64,000 nucleotides of DNA, from NCBI RefSeq assembly GCF_030272615.1, contig NC_081412.1, positions 139,888,747 through 139,952,746 of the forward strand, given 5' to 3'. Made by a program: the position numbers and the translations under genes. Positions 23,812 through 35,741 of this stretch are shown piece after piece. The notes under the pieces are model-generated. The model was not told the origin of the DNA, did not search any database, and saw only the letters and a program-made list of their open reading frames with translations. This DNA is from Cryptomeria japonica (lineage: Eukaryota; Streptophyta; Pinopsida; Cupressales; Cupressaceae). Numbering within the stretch: the stretch's first letter is position 1; each line of letters starts with the position of its first letter.

Positions 23812-26219
23812 TTTCGCCTCTTAATAATCAAATTGGTGTCTAGTTTGGCAGGCAAGTGATTTGTAACTTGCAAGAAAGATGAAAGTGTGCTTTCAAATTA
23901 GCTATGGAAACACACTTATACATGCATACTGTTGAAAGGAAGAACAATCAGATAGACATCCAGAGAACATGTCGCATCTTACTGCACTAGATCTGCGGAG
24001 CCAATGGATTGAAACATAGCATGTAGACTAGGGGCACTAACTATGGGTTACGTCCCATCTTGTAGATATAAATATATTATAAGATATGATCACCAGTAGT
24101 AAGGTGGATAATAAGGCAATATGATAGAGGCACAAGGAAAAGATAGAATATACAGAAGGGAGACATATGATATGAATGTATAAAGAGGTATAAGGAGATA
24201 TAAGAGTGTATGAGATATATTGAATGAATACAATTACTTTTGGTTCTCAACGTAATGTGGGTTAATCAGGTAATCCTTTGTCTAGATCTAGTTCTCTGTT
24301 CTCCTTAATAGGACTGAGTTCGGGGTATAAGACTACAACAATATAAATACATTGGGGTTCAAAAGTTGTAATGTCCCCTTTTTAGCAGCTGTCCGGTGAT
24401 TTTTCGTTAGCCCTTTTTGTCATGGTCCCAAGGGCTAACCAGGACTTTGCAGGGATTTGTGATGGTTTTGGCCTAGGCAAATTCAGTTTTGGGCCAAACA
24501 GAGTTGATTTGACAAGGTTTTCTGGAACTTACTATTTATAGTAAGTCCTTTTTGGCGTATCGTCTGTTAAATTTTGATGCAATTTTGGTAGGCGATATTT
24601 TGGTGCATATTATTCCTCCTCTGGTTTGCAATTTTAATGCGCCATTAATTTATTTGGGCAATTGTTGAAAAAGTTCTAAAGTTAAATTTAAATATTTAAC
24701 TTTAATATTTATTAATGTGGGAGACTATAGTTTAAGTGGGAAAATCAAAAGAACCCATTCTAAAAGGGGAGACATAAGTTCTTTTGTCTTATTATAATTC
24801 TCTATTATCACACATTGGTGATGCATTGGAAATAGAGCCCAGATGGAGTAATAAATGAAGGCATTTAATGCTGGAAATGGACATCTTGGGAATAGAGTTT
24901 TGGAAATTATGAAACTGAGTTTCTGGAGAAATCTGGAAAGCTTCCTGGCATTTGGGGACGAAACCCCTCGAATGTGACACTTCTCTTGCTTGTGAAAGAT
25001 CAAGTTTGGGAAAATCTTGGAAACAAATATGGTTTTGAAAGGAATCGATGGGCTTTGATATGGAGGGTGTGCTGGAATAAATCGACATCTCTTCAGCTTT
25101 ATTGTTACAGGGAGTTCACTATTCTGGTTGAATCCAAGGAAGAGGTAACTGCAATTTGTTTTTTGAACAGCATTACATATTTTGAAGGCAGCAGGGATCC
25201 TTAGCAGGTTACAGGCAACTAGGAGAAGAACGTGGTTAGCCACTAGTGGTTATCACAAGTGGGGCAAACACTGGTTGTACGAATTCAGTGTAATCACAGG
25301 TTGGACGTTTAGCAAACTATCCAAAATCACCTTATCTGTCACTGCTGGGAGTGACTTATAATTTCTGCGACTAAACTGAAGGGGGGTATGCTGGGGCAAG
25401 TTGTCTTCCTTACTGGCCGTGGTTTGATGTCACAGCTGGGTGTCACTCTTGCCAATAACTAAAGACTCGGTTACAGCTGGGCGAAGAATTTTTCTACAGG
25501 GCATGAGGAAGAAGTTGAGTTGCTGTTGCTGCTGTTGGAATGGTACCACTGAAGTCTGAAGCATACATTGTGAAAACAGATTCCAGGTTCCATCTGCTAA
25601 ACTCTTTATGTGACAAAAAAGTTGTAGTTGCTGATTGTAATGGAGCCAGCAAAGGAATTAAAGCTAGATTGAATATCTCTGAAAAAATATGTAATAGTGA
25701 TTAAAAATATTTTGGACAGTCCATATTCGGTTATTGCAAGAACTTACTGTCATTCATAGACAATAGTCATATGTCCATGGGAAAGAAATTGTGTTAAATT
25801 TGAAGTTTACTTTCAGTTTAATTAGGTTGCATGATATATATAAATGCAAATACAAAAAAAACATAAAACAACACACCAGGTATCAGCTAAACGAAAAATT
25901 CAGACCTTAAATGATAGACATCCAATTGTTTGACGAAATTACCACAGCAAGTTGACAAGGGAAATATAGCTATCAGGGGCAGTCTATTACAAAACTCTGG
26001 TCTTTGTGCCCAAATTTCATGCTAACATTGGTTCTGTTGCTGAGACCATGGTTAGGCCTTGTTGAGGACAACATGGAAAATTTTCCAAATTCAAAACATA
26101 TACAAGATGGAGGAGATAAGGAAATGATAAGAAGGAAATGAAAATCTACCATGCTATCTTATTGACATCTACCTTGTGAGAGGCGTACTCAGCAATTTTG
26201 TCGTAGTCCATAAATAATA
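23812..26219. other. No recognisable gene; possible LTR start at 24367
   Basis: No coding sequence is convincing. TGTAATGTCCCCTTTTTAGC at 24367 looks like an LTR 5' end, but I could not find its other end or a primer site. The rest is AT-rich. Confidence 0.3.
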
Positions 26220-26493
26220 TGTTGTTAATTAAGTCATTTGTTCTCAAATGGTAGTTGTTGGTAGTTCCTGGCGGTTGGCAATCTTAACCAACGAACAAAC
26301 ACTATTTATGTACTCAAATGTGTCTCGGGAACTAGTTATGATTTTGGTGCACACATTGCATATGGTGATCAATGAAATATCTTTCTGAAGCCTATATTCT
26401 GTTCTGCGTTGATACATTGTATTGTGTGATGTTCTGCAAATGATTTTTGTTTACTCTGCATAGTAATTGAATAGCTCCCTACAAGAGTAAACA
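26220..26493 (+). mobile_element. Diverged 5' LTR related to R4
   Basis: A 274-bp segment starts TGTTGTTAA and ends GAGTAAACA. R4's LTR is 278 bp and ends GAGGTAAACA. It is followed at 26497 by TGGTGTTGTTGCCGA, a mutated form of R4's TGGCGCCGTTGCCGA primer site. Gag remnants follow, so this is the 5' end of an older relative. Confidence 0.6.
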
Positions 26494-26989
26494 TTTTGGT
26501 GTTGTTGCCGATACGAAGCTTGGAGATCTAAGCCATAGAAAGGTAGTACGGTGACACGCAGTTTGGTGATGTAATGAGTCGACCGTTTGAACAAGAAGCA
26601 TCGAAAACTAAAGAAGAGGAAGACACAATTGAGGATAGATTGACGTAGGATCTGGTATACTTGTGGGTAGTATTCGTCAATAAGCAAGTTCAAAGGGAGG
26701 CTCTCTAGCTAGAGGTCCTTTACAACATCATCCATGATGACTTGACTGTGAATGACTCAGTCGACCACCTTCTTTGAAGACTCCCAAGGTTGTTGGCACA
26801 AAACTTGATTGACTGGTGAGATCTTTGGGAGGAAAGGGACATACAGGAATGTTGGCAACAAATACTACTATGGTATGAGGGGAGGGACTGGAGAGAGGAA
26901 GAAGAGTGTGACACAAGCGGGCATTGTACCTTCGACAATTAATGCCCCTATAGCCAAATAAGGAAAGAAGACGCATTGCAAATAGTCGA

Positions 26990-27700
26990 GAGGAGGGAGA
27001 GGGATTGGTGTGGAGATCTCTTTGGCTTAAAGAGCGAATTGAACGACGACAACGGTTACACAAAATTGTCGAGGAATCATTGAGCGATTGGGAGGAAGTT
27101 CCCAAGAACCTACCACTCCCAAATGAAGTAGATGAAGACCTTTTTGACCAAGTAAACAACCAATCCGTACAATTAGTGTTAGATGAAGACTTTGGGAGCG
27201 AGTCTTCAGAGAGTAGCTCGTTGATACAGTCAATATGTGACGAGGAAGGTGAAGGATGGAACCTTGGGGACGAGGTTGCCAAAATATTTGAAAATAATTT
27301 GCATTGTATTGAGAAATATTTATAGCAAAGGAATTGAGAATAGGGGGGCCTAAGTAGAAGACCTCGAGGGGGAGGGAGTCGAGAATTGAGGAAGGTAACC
27401 AAGGTGCAAAGGACGCATACAGTAGACGTGTAGAGGGCTCACATGTGGCCGAGAGTGCAAGTGGAGCATTGGAACGTCAAGAACAAAATTGTCCAATTTG
27501 GTCTTGGGCACACGGTACACACCGATTGAGAACAGTGGTGACCCCCTCGATGAGTCCAAAGTGTGGACAGGCAGAAATTTCCCGAGTTCATCGAGAACGG
27601 TCGAAGGATCCTGTAAGGCATTGTAAGACATGTGAGACTATATGGTTGGCAAGTGGTTAGATTGATAAGGATTATTTGTTAAGGTCGTTTCCCACAACCA
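26990..27700 (+). pseudogene. gag fragment of an R4-like retrotransposon
   Basis: The + strand encodes LKERIERRQRLHKIVEESL at about 27029, matching the LEQRVERRRRLRQLAEG region of R4 gag. At about 27605 it has KDPVRHCKTCETIWLASG, matching R4's KDDPARHCRTCETIWTANG. An in-frame TAG follows, after which the match continues weakly (IDKDYLLRSFPTT) and is lost near 27700. Pol is absent. Confidence 0.75.
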
Positions 27701-28703
27701 TAGTTGAACTACTCATCAAAAACAAAAACTCGGCAAAAACTGAGAAGCACACAAGCAATACTGAGGGGGGGTGGTGGTGAATCAGTATTGCATAAGTTAA
27801 TACCCTTTTGAAAAAATAAAGCAGAATCTGAAAGCAATCAGCAAGAAGACAACACAAGTATTTCTCGTGGAAAACCCTTTTGGGAAAAAACCACAACAAT
27901 AAAACCTATTCACTTCAAAAGGGCTACAACCCAGAATACATAGGTGAGCTCCAACTCACTGAGATAATCACCATCGAAGAGCACCAACTTAGCACATTGG
28001 AGGCACTAACCTCTATAGGAGCACCAACTCCGTATGATGAGGCACCAACCTTTGTAGGAGCACCAACTCCGTATGATGAGGCACCAACCTTTGTAGGAGC
28101 ACCAACTCCGTATGATGAGGCACAAACCTCAAAGAAAGCCTCAACTCAGATAACACCCAACACTCAGAAATGATGCACCACTTGAACATGTCTCAGACCA
28201 TCAAAATACTTATTCCCCACACTAATCTTCCTTACTTCATTCACCAATAGCTTCAAAACTTTCACTATCTTTTAGAATAATAATACGACTTTTTCTTTAT
28301 CCAGCACCAAGACAGAATTACAAAAACCAGAACTTACAAACTTCTCCAGAAGGTTGTATAAAATCAAGACACCAAAAAAAAAACTTTCACAGATTTGTCA
28401 CTGCAAAATAGATTATTGCCTGTTTCAAAAAAAAACTTCCAGCATGAGTCCCCAATAACTCTACCACAGATAAAATGTTGTCTCCAAAATTTTATATGGA
28501 TTCCTAGATAGACTTATACTTCCACGCCAACGCCATGCAACATCGTTTCAAAAAATATATTCGTTTCTCCAAACAATATGGTGTAGATCCACGACCTTTC
28601 CATCATAAGCAAAAATCATTTAAAACAAAAATGACAACACCACCATCGATTGTTGATGCACTTCAATAATTCTAAAGCCGTTACGAAACACAAGTCTCCA
28701 TAT
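27701..28703. other. Non-coding; holds a 39-bp tandem repeat
   Basis: The stretch opens with GGGGGGGTGGTGGTGAATCAG, typical of sequence near plant copia-type termini. Three copies of a 39-bp unit (GGAGCACCAACTCCGTATGA...) occupy 28018-28134 and give a 13-residue repeat in one short frame. I do not consider that frame a gene. Confidence 0.4.
28018..28134. repeat. 39-bp tandem repeat, three copies
   Basis: Units start at 28018, 28057 and 28096 and are nearly identical. A related diverged unit lies just upstream. Confidence 0.9.
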
Positions 28704-30320
28704 TGTTGTCATGTTTATGACACCCTCGGCCCATCACTGAGAATCGATTAGAGATATGTTCTATGGACCAGTGCTGCCCCAATTGACCAAGGAAAGAAAC
28801 AAGGGAATCATGAAATGTGAAGTGTTGTCTTGTAGGGAGGCGAAAGTCTTCCAACTCCGGAAACCCAAGTTTCCTAAGTCTTCCAACTCCGGAAACCCAA
28901 GTTTCCTAAGTCTTCCATCTCCGGAAACCCAAGTTTCCTAAGTCTTCCATCTCCGGAAACCCGAAACCTCGAAATCCTGAAATTGCCAAGTTCCAAGCCC
29001 TTTCCTCCTCGAAACCCCAGAATCTCGAAATTCCTAAGTTCCAAGTCTTTTCCTTCTCGGAACCCCGGAATCCCAGAATCCCAAAATTCCCAAGTTCCAA
29101 GCCTTTTCCTTCTCGGAACCCTGGAACCCCGGAATCCCAAAATTCGCAAGTTCCTAAGCCTTTGCCTTCTTCGAACCTCGGAATCTCGGAATCCTGAAAT
29201 TACAAGTTCTAAGTCCCTTTTCCTTCAAACTCCAGAAACCCAAGTTTCCCAAGTCTTCCGACTTTCGAAGACTTGCAACACTTCCATATGGCGTGATCAA
29301 CACTCAAAGCTCTTAATGCTCCACCAACGCTTGCGACTTGTACACTTTCTTTAATGGAGTTACATGGGCACATTTAATGATTTTTGCAGGATTTCCATCA
29401 AGTGGAGTACGTGGCCATGCTTATTTATGGTTATTTGTTGACCTTCATATCATGGCCTCATGCTGTGACTTTGGAATGTCAGGCAATCCACCTTCTAGAA
29501 GTACTTTTCTTCTTGGGATTGCCTTGTCAAAGTATGGTCGAGTTGCTTGCATGTACACCATGTCAGGTGCATGCACTTCCCTACATCCCCTGATTGATGT
29601 TCCTCTGCACACACAAGGGTCAAGGCTTCTCTTCCTTGACCAATGGTCTCTCCTCTACGACCGATTTTCTATGTATAGGTTGTTAAGCCTCATTGTAAAG
29701 GGTTCTCTCCCTGTTGGCTTGAGCTATTCTTTGCTCTTTCACTTCTCTACAATTGTAAGTTTGGCCATTGGCTTTATAATGAATTGAAATCATTTTTCTT
29801 GCCTTACTTCAACTTATGCATGTTGTGCATGTGTTCTTACCTTCATTGTAAGTGCATTTTTTGCGGCTTTCTCCCATGCATATGTAGTGTTAACCTATTT
29901 GCTGTTTTTGGGTGTGACTTGTGGGAAGCCTTTTACCCTCTTGACATTCAACAAGTTCTAACCTCCATATATGCATTGAGGTCATTCATGCAATTGAAGT
30001 TCGTGCATCTCTAGAGTATTTCAATTGATTCTTTGTGTCGTTTTTGGCTGGAGAGAGAAACATCTCTTATCTTGGTGCATCACCTCCTTTCATTTTAGCA
30101 TTTCCTTCTTCCCTTTTTTTCTGCAAGCTATTAGGATAGTTTAGAAGTAGAATTTGGAGTGTTGAGTTGGTTCAACACCTGCGCTTGGATTGAGAAGGAA
30201 GCTGACCTTCTGTGGAGATTCAACCCCCTTGTGCAAGGTCCCACACTTCGGGGTTGTTTCCATGTTTCACAAGGTTGCTGCATTGATACCTCAACAAGGG
30301 TGCAAACTTTTGTGACAACA
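28704..30320 (+). mobile_element. Solo LTR of the R2 family
   Basis: It begins TGTTGTCATGTTTATGACA and ends TTTTGTGACAACA, the reverse complements of the end and start of the R2 LTRs. It is flanked by CATAT (28699-28703) and CATAC (30321-30325), a 5-bp duplication with one mismatch. Internal landmarks (the TTGACCAAGGA region, ATCAACACTCAAAGCTCTTAA, the GGTTGAATCTC-type segment) follow R2's LTR order in reverse. No internal domain is present, so it is a product of LTR-LTR recombination. Confidence 0.85.
28847..28975. repeat. 32-bp tandem repeat within the solo LTR
   Basis: Four copies of GTCTTCCAACTCCGGAAACC plus CAAGTTTCCTAA occupy the place where R2's LTRs have their hairpin array. Confidence 0.85.
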
Positions 30321-30325
30321 CATAC

Positions 30326-31257
30326 CACCACTCAGAAAACAAACTGAAGGAATATTCAAAAGCCGCATTTTTATTTATGAGTATCTTTGAGAAAAAAGAA
30401 AGGAGCTGCTCTTCATGTCAACTCGCCACACCTTTTTTTATTTTTTGTGTGTGCCCCTTCCAATTTTATGATAGTTCTGTACTAAATTGAACACCACATG
30501 GAGAAGGAATAATGCACAATTAAGAATAAGTTTAAAACAAAAAACACAAAAAAAAACACATAACCTCCCAATCATTAAAACAATCCCTTCATTGAATTTG
30601 AAACGCCCAGCTAAAATTAATCGCATAGCCTCCAAAAAAGTAAATCAATAAATATTCGTGTGAAAACCCATGAAGAAAATGGCAATGATAATATAAGCTT
30701 TGTAACGACAACTTCAATTTAGTCCACCCAATTGAAGAGTCAACAAAATATATTGGTCTCCACAAAAATTAAAGTTCAACTTAATAGAAAGCATATCAAT
30801 AGCTCCTTTGACAACACAAAGATGACATGTCAAATGATTTGACACTTGGCACAAAGAAGTAGACAAGGAGCCCGCTGAAGTAGACACACAGCTAGGTGGA
30901 TTAGACAGGTAGGTAGCTGAAGCACACACCCAACCAGCTGAAGTAAACAGCTAGGTAGCTCAAGCAGGTAGGCAACTAGCTTAAGCATAGCAACAAAGCA
31001 GTTGAGGCAAGATAACTGAAGCACATGACCAGCTAGCTCAACCAAGCACCCAAGCACCTCAACCAATCAACCAAGTAGCTGAAGCAGGCAACTAGCCAGC
31101 TCAACCAAGCTCCCAAGCACCTCGAATAGCTCAAGCAGCTCAAGCAACTCAAGCACATCAAGCAGCTTAACCAAAATTGAGAAAATCTAATGAATAAACG
31201 GTAGCTCGAAAAGCACTTCAAACTCAGTCTAATATTACTTTGAGTAATCCTCAAGCT
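30326..31257. other. No gene; low-complexity AGCTCAAGCA array
   Basis: From about 30870 to 31175 the sequence is a degenerate array of roughly 10-bp units like AGCTCAAGCA and AGCTGAAGCA. The leucine- and cysteine-rich frames it gives on the minus strand are not credible genes. The rest is AT-rich. Confidence 0.6.
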
Positions 31258-31649
31258 TGTTGTTTGATGTGCTCGTTTAACCCTGGGCAATGACTCAGAT
31301 CATCAATGCCCTCCCAACCATAGACGATAAACTCCTATCGTCACCCCCGAGAACATTACCTATTTATAGACCTGCTTGACTGGGTATGTAAGCTGCTCTT
31401 CTAATCATGTTAATTGCCAAGTGAATGTGATAACCCTTCATATATACATGCATTGAATGAGGAGATATGTCTTTTACAAGAATGTCGGCTCACATTGTTT
31501 TAACAATTATTAACTACATTTCATATTTAATATGTATGAAGTGCACATCGAGGTTGGCTCTATAAATGAGTGGAGCCGTAAGGCTACTCACTCATTTACT
31601 CTTGCTAAGTAGGCCCAGAAGGAGACCGAACGTAGCTATAACATCAACA
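31258..31649 (-). repeat. R1 3' LTR
   Basis: 392 bp from TGTTGTTTGATG to ATCAACA, paired with 61015-61406. It is preceded by AAGCT and followed by the purine tract. Confidence 0.92.
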
Positions 31650-31658
31650 CTCCCTCTT
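31650..31658 (-). promoter_or_regulatory. R1 polypurine tract
   Basis: On the minus strand AAGAGGGAG directly precedes the LTR start TG, as needed for plus-strand priming. Confidence 0.7.
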
Positions 31659-31689
31659 AGCCAAGGAGGAATCCTTCTAGATGTCTACA

Positions 31690-32110
31690 AGTCACATCAC
31701 CTCATCGTGATGACTAACACAATGACTACACTCGTGTATAAAAGAAGCTTATCATCTCATCATGATAGCATATCACCTCATCGTAATGTTGGACCACAAT
31801 GGCTACTCTCATATGTGGAAAGGAAAGATATCACCTCATGTTGATATCAACCATCATGGCTTCTCCCATGGATGGTGTAAGAATATATATCACCTCACCG
31901 TGATATCAACCATTATTGTGAGATCGTCACCTCACAATGATGGTAAAATGTACAAGTGTTAATCATTGTGAGATCATAACCTCACAATGATATTCACCAT
32001 GGCTCATCACATAGAGTGAACACCCAAGTACAAGAAAATCATCACGGACTCTCTCACGTGATGCTGTCATAGTGTCACACACATGACATCCACCATAACT
32101 CAACCCAGAG
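31690..32110. repeat. Array of short ATCACCTCA...TGAT palindromes in R1
   Basis: Repeated imperfect palindromes such as ATCACCTCATCGTGATG, ATCATCTCATCATGATAG and GTCACCTCACAATGATGG recur every 30-70 bp. They are interspersed with ACCATCATGGCTTCTCCCAT-like units. The same family of units (ATGGCTACTCCCAGAGGGTG) reappears at 58085-58290 on the other side of R2, confirming that R2 interrupts R1. Confidence 0.7.
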
Positions 32111-32274
32111 GGTGGGTCCTGTTATCACAAAAGCTCGCACCCTTGTTGAGCTATCAACTCAGCAACCTTGTGAAACATGGAAACAACCCCGAAGTGTGGG
32201 ACCTTGTGTAAGGGGGTTGAATCTTCGTAGAAGACCGACTTCCTTCTCAATCCTGGTGCAGGTGTTGAACCAAC

Positions 32275-33679
32275 CAGAGTTCCCAAACTCGCCGCGAGTC
32301 AGGCGAGTTCGCCGAGTTGGCGAGTCGAGCCAAGCTCGGCGAGTTTTGTTGACTCGGGACTCGGACTCGGCGAGTTTTGACCAAAACTCGCCTGACTCGC
32401 GAGTTAGGCGAGTTATGGCAAAACTCGCCGAGTCCAGGCTCCAAGACTCGGCCACGACAGGTCAGTGTTTTCACTTGTTTGACAAGTCAGTTTCTCCGCC
32501 AGGATTCATATATGGAATATAACATTTAAGTATAAGTGACATTTCCTTATGTCTTTTCTCTTTCTTATACTTTAAGTTATATTCCATATATATTGTCAGG
32601 ATGTTTGAGAGTGGTTTCGGACCTCCATGAGTTATAATGCAAAATCTAGTTTTTGGAGGATCCTTCAAATTTCCAGACTTAGTCAAATTTCAGGCCATTT
32701 CGAGATCAGGATGACATTCCAGACTTTTAAGGCAAGTTCACTCTGACCTTGATGTAAGGGACAAGACCTAGGAGGACACTACGCATTCAACCAAGGTTGA
32801 TTTAGCAACTTGAAGCGTGACCAAATAGTACACAAAAACCCTAGGAATGATCTAAATAACCCCTAATCACTCAACTGACCTAACCTCCTTCACTCCACCT
32901 TGAGGAGATCCACCTGATTTGATGACCTTTGAGAAACTCAATCCCTTCAATGCAAAGGCTAATACACTAAAACGACCAACAACAAAACTAAAAGAGCTAA
33001 CCCTAGAAAGGAAAAAGTGGGGGTCTTCATTTGCAATGGGGCAATGTGTGAGTACCTCACAATAGGGATGTTTCTTAAAATTTTGAAAAAAGGGGGTGAG
33101 TTGGGGACATTTCCTACTTGTCCCCACATCCCAAAAACCCCCCCATGGGGCACAAGGTTATTTTTGGCAAGGGACATGTCTCTGAGGAGCATATTTTCAA
33201 ACCCTTTTGACCTCACAATTCTCCCTTCCATCCAACATATATATAGCCTAAAAACTAAGAGGTCCAAGACAGACCAAGGTCAACTATAGTCCCAAGGTAA
33301 AACCTAAGTTCAACAAGCACACTATTTAATGCTAGCATACACAAGCACTCCTTACAGTTTCCAAGTGAAGATGTTCATGATGTCTCATGTTGGTGCTCCC
33401 AAAATTTCAATTTGGCCAAAGAAAATACTAAACAGAAGCCCCAAACAAGTAGATACTCTACCAACATGCCTTTCATGGCATAACAAGCTAGCACACATTA
33501 TAATTGGGCTTTATTCAATAATGGGTGCATGAAACAAGTTTTAAATTGTTAAAAATCTCTTGATTTCGAGGGTTTTTTTATTTTGCCGAGTCATTGCCGA
33601 GTCGTTGCCGAGTCATAGCCGAGTCACGAGTCGAGTCAGCCTTGCCGAGTCCGAGCCGAGTCCGAGTCTGGGAACTTTG
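32275..33679. mobile_element. Non-autonomous hAT element in R2's LTR
   Basis: Termini CAGAGTTCCCAAACTCG and CAAAGTTCCCAGACTCG (inverted) match at 15 of 17. Exact 8-bp duplications GAACCAAC flank them (32267-32274 and 33680-33687), and the uninterrupted target is seen at 56710. About 150 bp at each end is packed with CGAGT/ACTCG motifs, typical hAT subterminal repeats. The sequence next to its right end (AAACAAGTTTTAAATTG region) is related to the left end of the hAT element at 15858. No transposase is present. A fragment of the A/B family lies inside. Confidence 0.92.
32480..33062. mobile_element. A/B-family right-end fragment inside the hAT
   Basis: From the palindrome at 32508-32592 to the GGGGGTCTTCATTTGCAATG terminus at about 33019-33062, this aligns with 19190-20203 of element B. 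The left part of the family is absent, so it is truncated. Confidence 0.7.
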
Positions 33680-34559
33680 GAACCAACTCAACACTTCAAA
33701 ACTAACTCCTAGGCCTATTCTAACAAATTGCAGAGATAAAGGGAAGAGAGAAATGCTTGAAGTGAAAGGAGGTGATGCACCAAGAAGAGATTGTTCCTCT
33801 CCCTACCCAAAATGACACAAAGAATCAACTAAAAAACCCAGGAGATGCACAAACTTCAGTTGTATGAGTGACCCCAATGCATGTATGGAGGTTAGAATTC
33901 GTTGAATGCCAAGAGGGGAGAAGGTTTCCCACAAGTCACACTAAAAAATAAGTTAACACAACATAAATGAGAGAAGAGCCACAAAACATACACCTATCAT
34001 GAAGGTAAGAAAACATACACAGCATACATAAGTTGAAAGAAAGCAAGAATGGTGATTTCAATTAATTATAAGGCCAATGGCCAACTTACAGTTGCAAAAT
34101 ACAGAAGGATACAAGAGAAGTGAGAGAGCATAGAATAGCTCAAGCCAGTAGGGAGAGAACCCTTTACAATGAGGCTTAACAACCTTTATGCAGAAAAATG
34201 GTTACAAGAGTGATCATGACCCCTGTATGTTAGTCTGGGAGTGCAGGGAAGTGCATGCACTTGACTTCTCTACATGCAAGCAACCTAGCCATACCCACAA
34301 AAGGCAACCCTGATAAGGGTGGATTGACTGACCTTCCAAAGTCAGAGTATGCAGACATGACATAAGTCACCACAACAAGCATGGTCTTGTACCTCCCTTG
34401 ATGGAAATCCTGCCAAAAACATTAAATACACCCTTGTGGCTCCATAAAAGAAGGTGCATAAGTCACAAAAGTTGTCGAAGCATTTAAAGCTTTGAGTGTT
34501 GATCACGCCATCCGGAAGTGTCGCCAGTCGGAAAGAAGTTCGGGGACTTCGGAAACTCG

Positions 34560-35110
34560 GGTTCCCGAAGTGGGGAAGACAAGGAAAGAAATTTGAAACC
34601 TCGGGGTTCTGGGAAGGAGAAAGGAGAGCAACAGGGAACTTCGGAACCTCGGGGTTCCGAAGTTTTGGGGAACTAAAAAAAAGGGCTAAGGAAGGAACTT
34701 TGGAACCTTGGGGTTTCAGAGTTCCAGGGAACTGAAAGGGAGGCAAGGAAAAGGCAGAACTTAGCAAAAGAACTTCGGAACCTCGGGGTTTCGGAGTTCT
34801 AGGGAAGGGAAGAAGAAAAGAAAGGAACTTCGGGGTTCCGGAGTTCCAGGGAATAGAAGAGGAGGGGAAAGAAAGGGAGGAACTTTGGAACCTTGGGGTT
34901 TCGGAGTTTCGGGAAAAGAAAGGAGAGGTAGGAAAAGGATGGAACTTCGTAACCTTGGGGTTTCGGAGTTTTGGGGAAAGGAAGAAATCGAAGAGGGAAC
35001 TTCGGAACCTCCGTTTTTCGGAGTTCTGGAGAAGGAAAACAAGAGAAGGCAAAGAGAAAGAACTTTGGAACCTCGGGGTTCCAAAGTTCTGGGGAACGAA
35101 GAAAAGGACA
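34560..35110. repeat. Hairpin array in R2 LTR
   Basis: Eight or nine units of roughly 55-70 bp each hold a stem such as AACTTCGGAACC/GGTTCCGAAGTT around TCGG. Some units read AACTTTGGAACC/GGTTCCAAAGTT, a paired change that keeps the stem. The right LTR has about five units (57620-57930), which explains part of the length difference. Confidence 0.85.
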
Positions 35111-35741
35111 AAGGAGGAACTTCCTCCGGACAAGGCAACACCTCACACTTTATGATTATTTTACTTTTCTCCTTGATCAACTAGGGCAGCGTTGGTCCAT
35201 GGATCGTATCTCTGATCGGTTCTTACTGATGGACCAAGGGTGTCATAAAATGACAACATTTTTGGTGATTTCTGTGGGATGCTTGCTTGCTCAGCATGAA
35301 GTCGAGAAGCCTTGAGCATCCATTGGGCACTGAGTCATTGAAAAGACCCAAAACATGTGTGTGCCAAAACTAAAGTGCGCACCCTCTTAAGGAGAATGCG
35401 ACAAGTGCACAAGCACTTATGAACGCAAAACAACTTCTAGTTTAATATTTACATAGTCATCAACACCCTCTTCAGAGGCAGGGCTTGAGATGAATCCCAT
35501 TCACTGGGATTGGAAGAACTTCGCCATCAAGCTTGGAGAGATGAAATGCATTGGCCTCCTTGCAACTAGTGATGACATATGGACCACTCTAGATAGCATC
35601 AAATTTGGAGTGTCACCCAACTTTGGCTCTGTTTGCATCCCACTTGAGAATTAGATCTTCCTCTTTGAAGACCCTATTAGTAGCCTTTTTGTCAAAAACC
35701 TTCTTGACTTGCTCTTGATGAGTCTCAAGTGTATGCATAGC

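Larger units (their letters stand above)
32120..35258 (-). repeat. R2 3' LTR, with hAT insertion
   Basis: It matches 56575-58080 in two blocks, 32120-32274 and 33680-35258, separated by a hAT-type insertion. It also has more units of the hairpin array than the other LTR. Confidence 0.9.

Noticed and set aside
30830-31290. Leu/Cys-rich minus-strand ORFs resembling membrane proteins
   Set aside because: They arise from a low-complexity AGCTCAAGCA array.
34342-35315. Overlapping Pro/Ser- and Lys/Glu-rich ORFs of 99-263 codons on both strands
   Set aside because: They lie in the R2 LTR hairpin array; symmetric frames on both strands are expected from the repeat.
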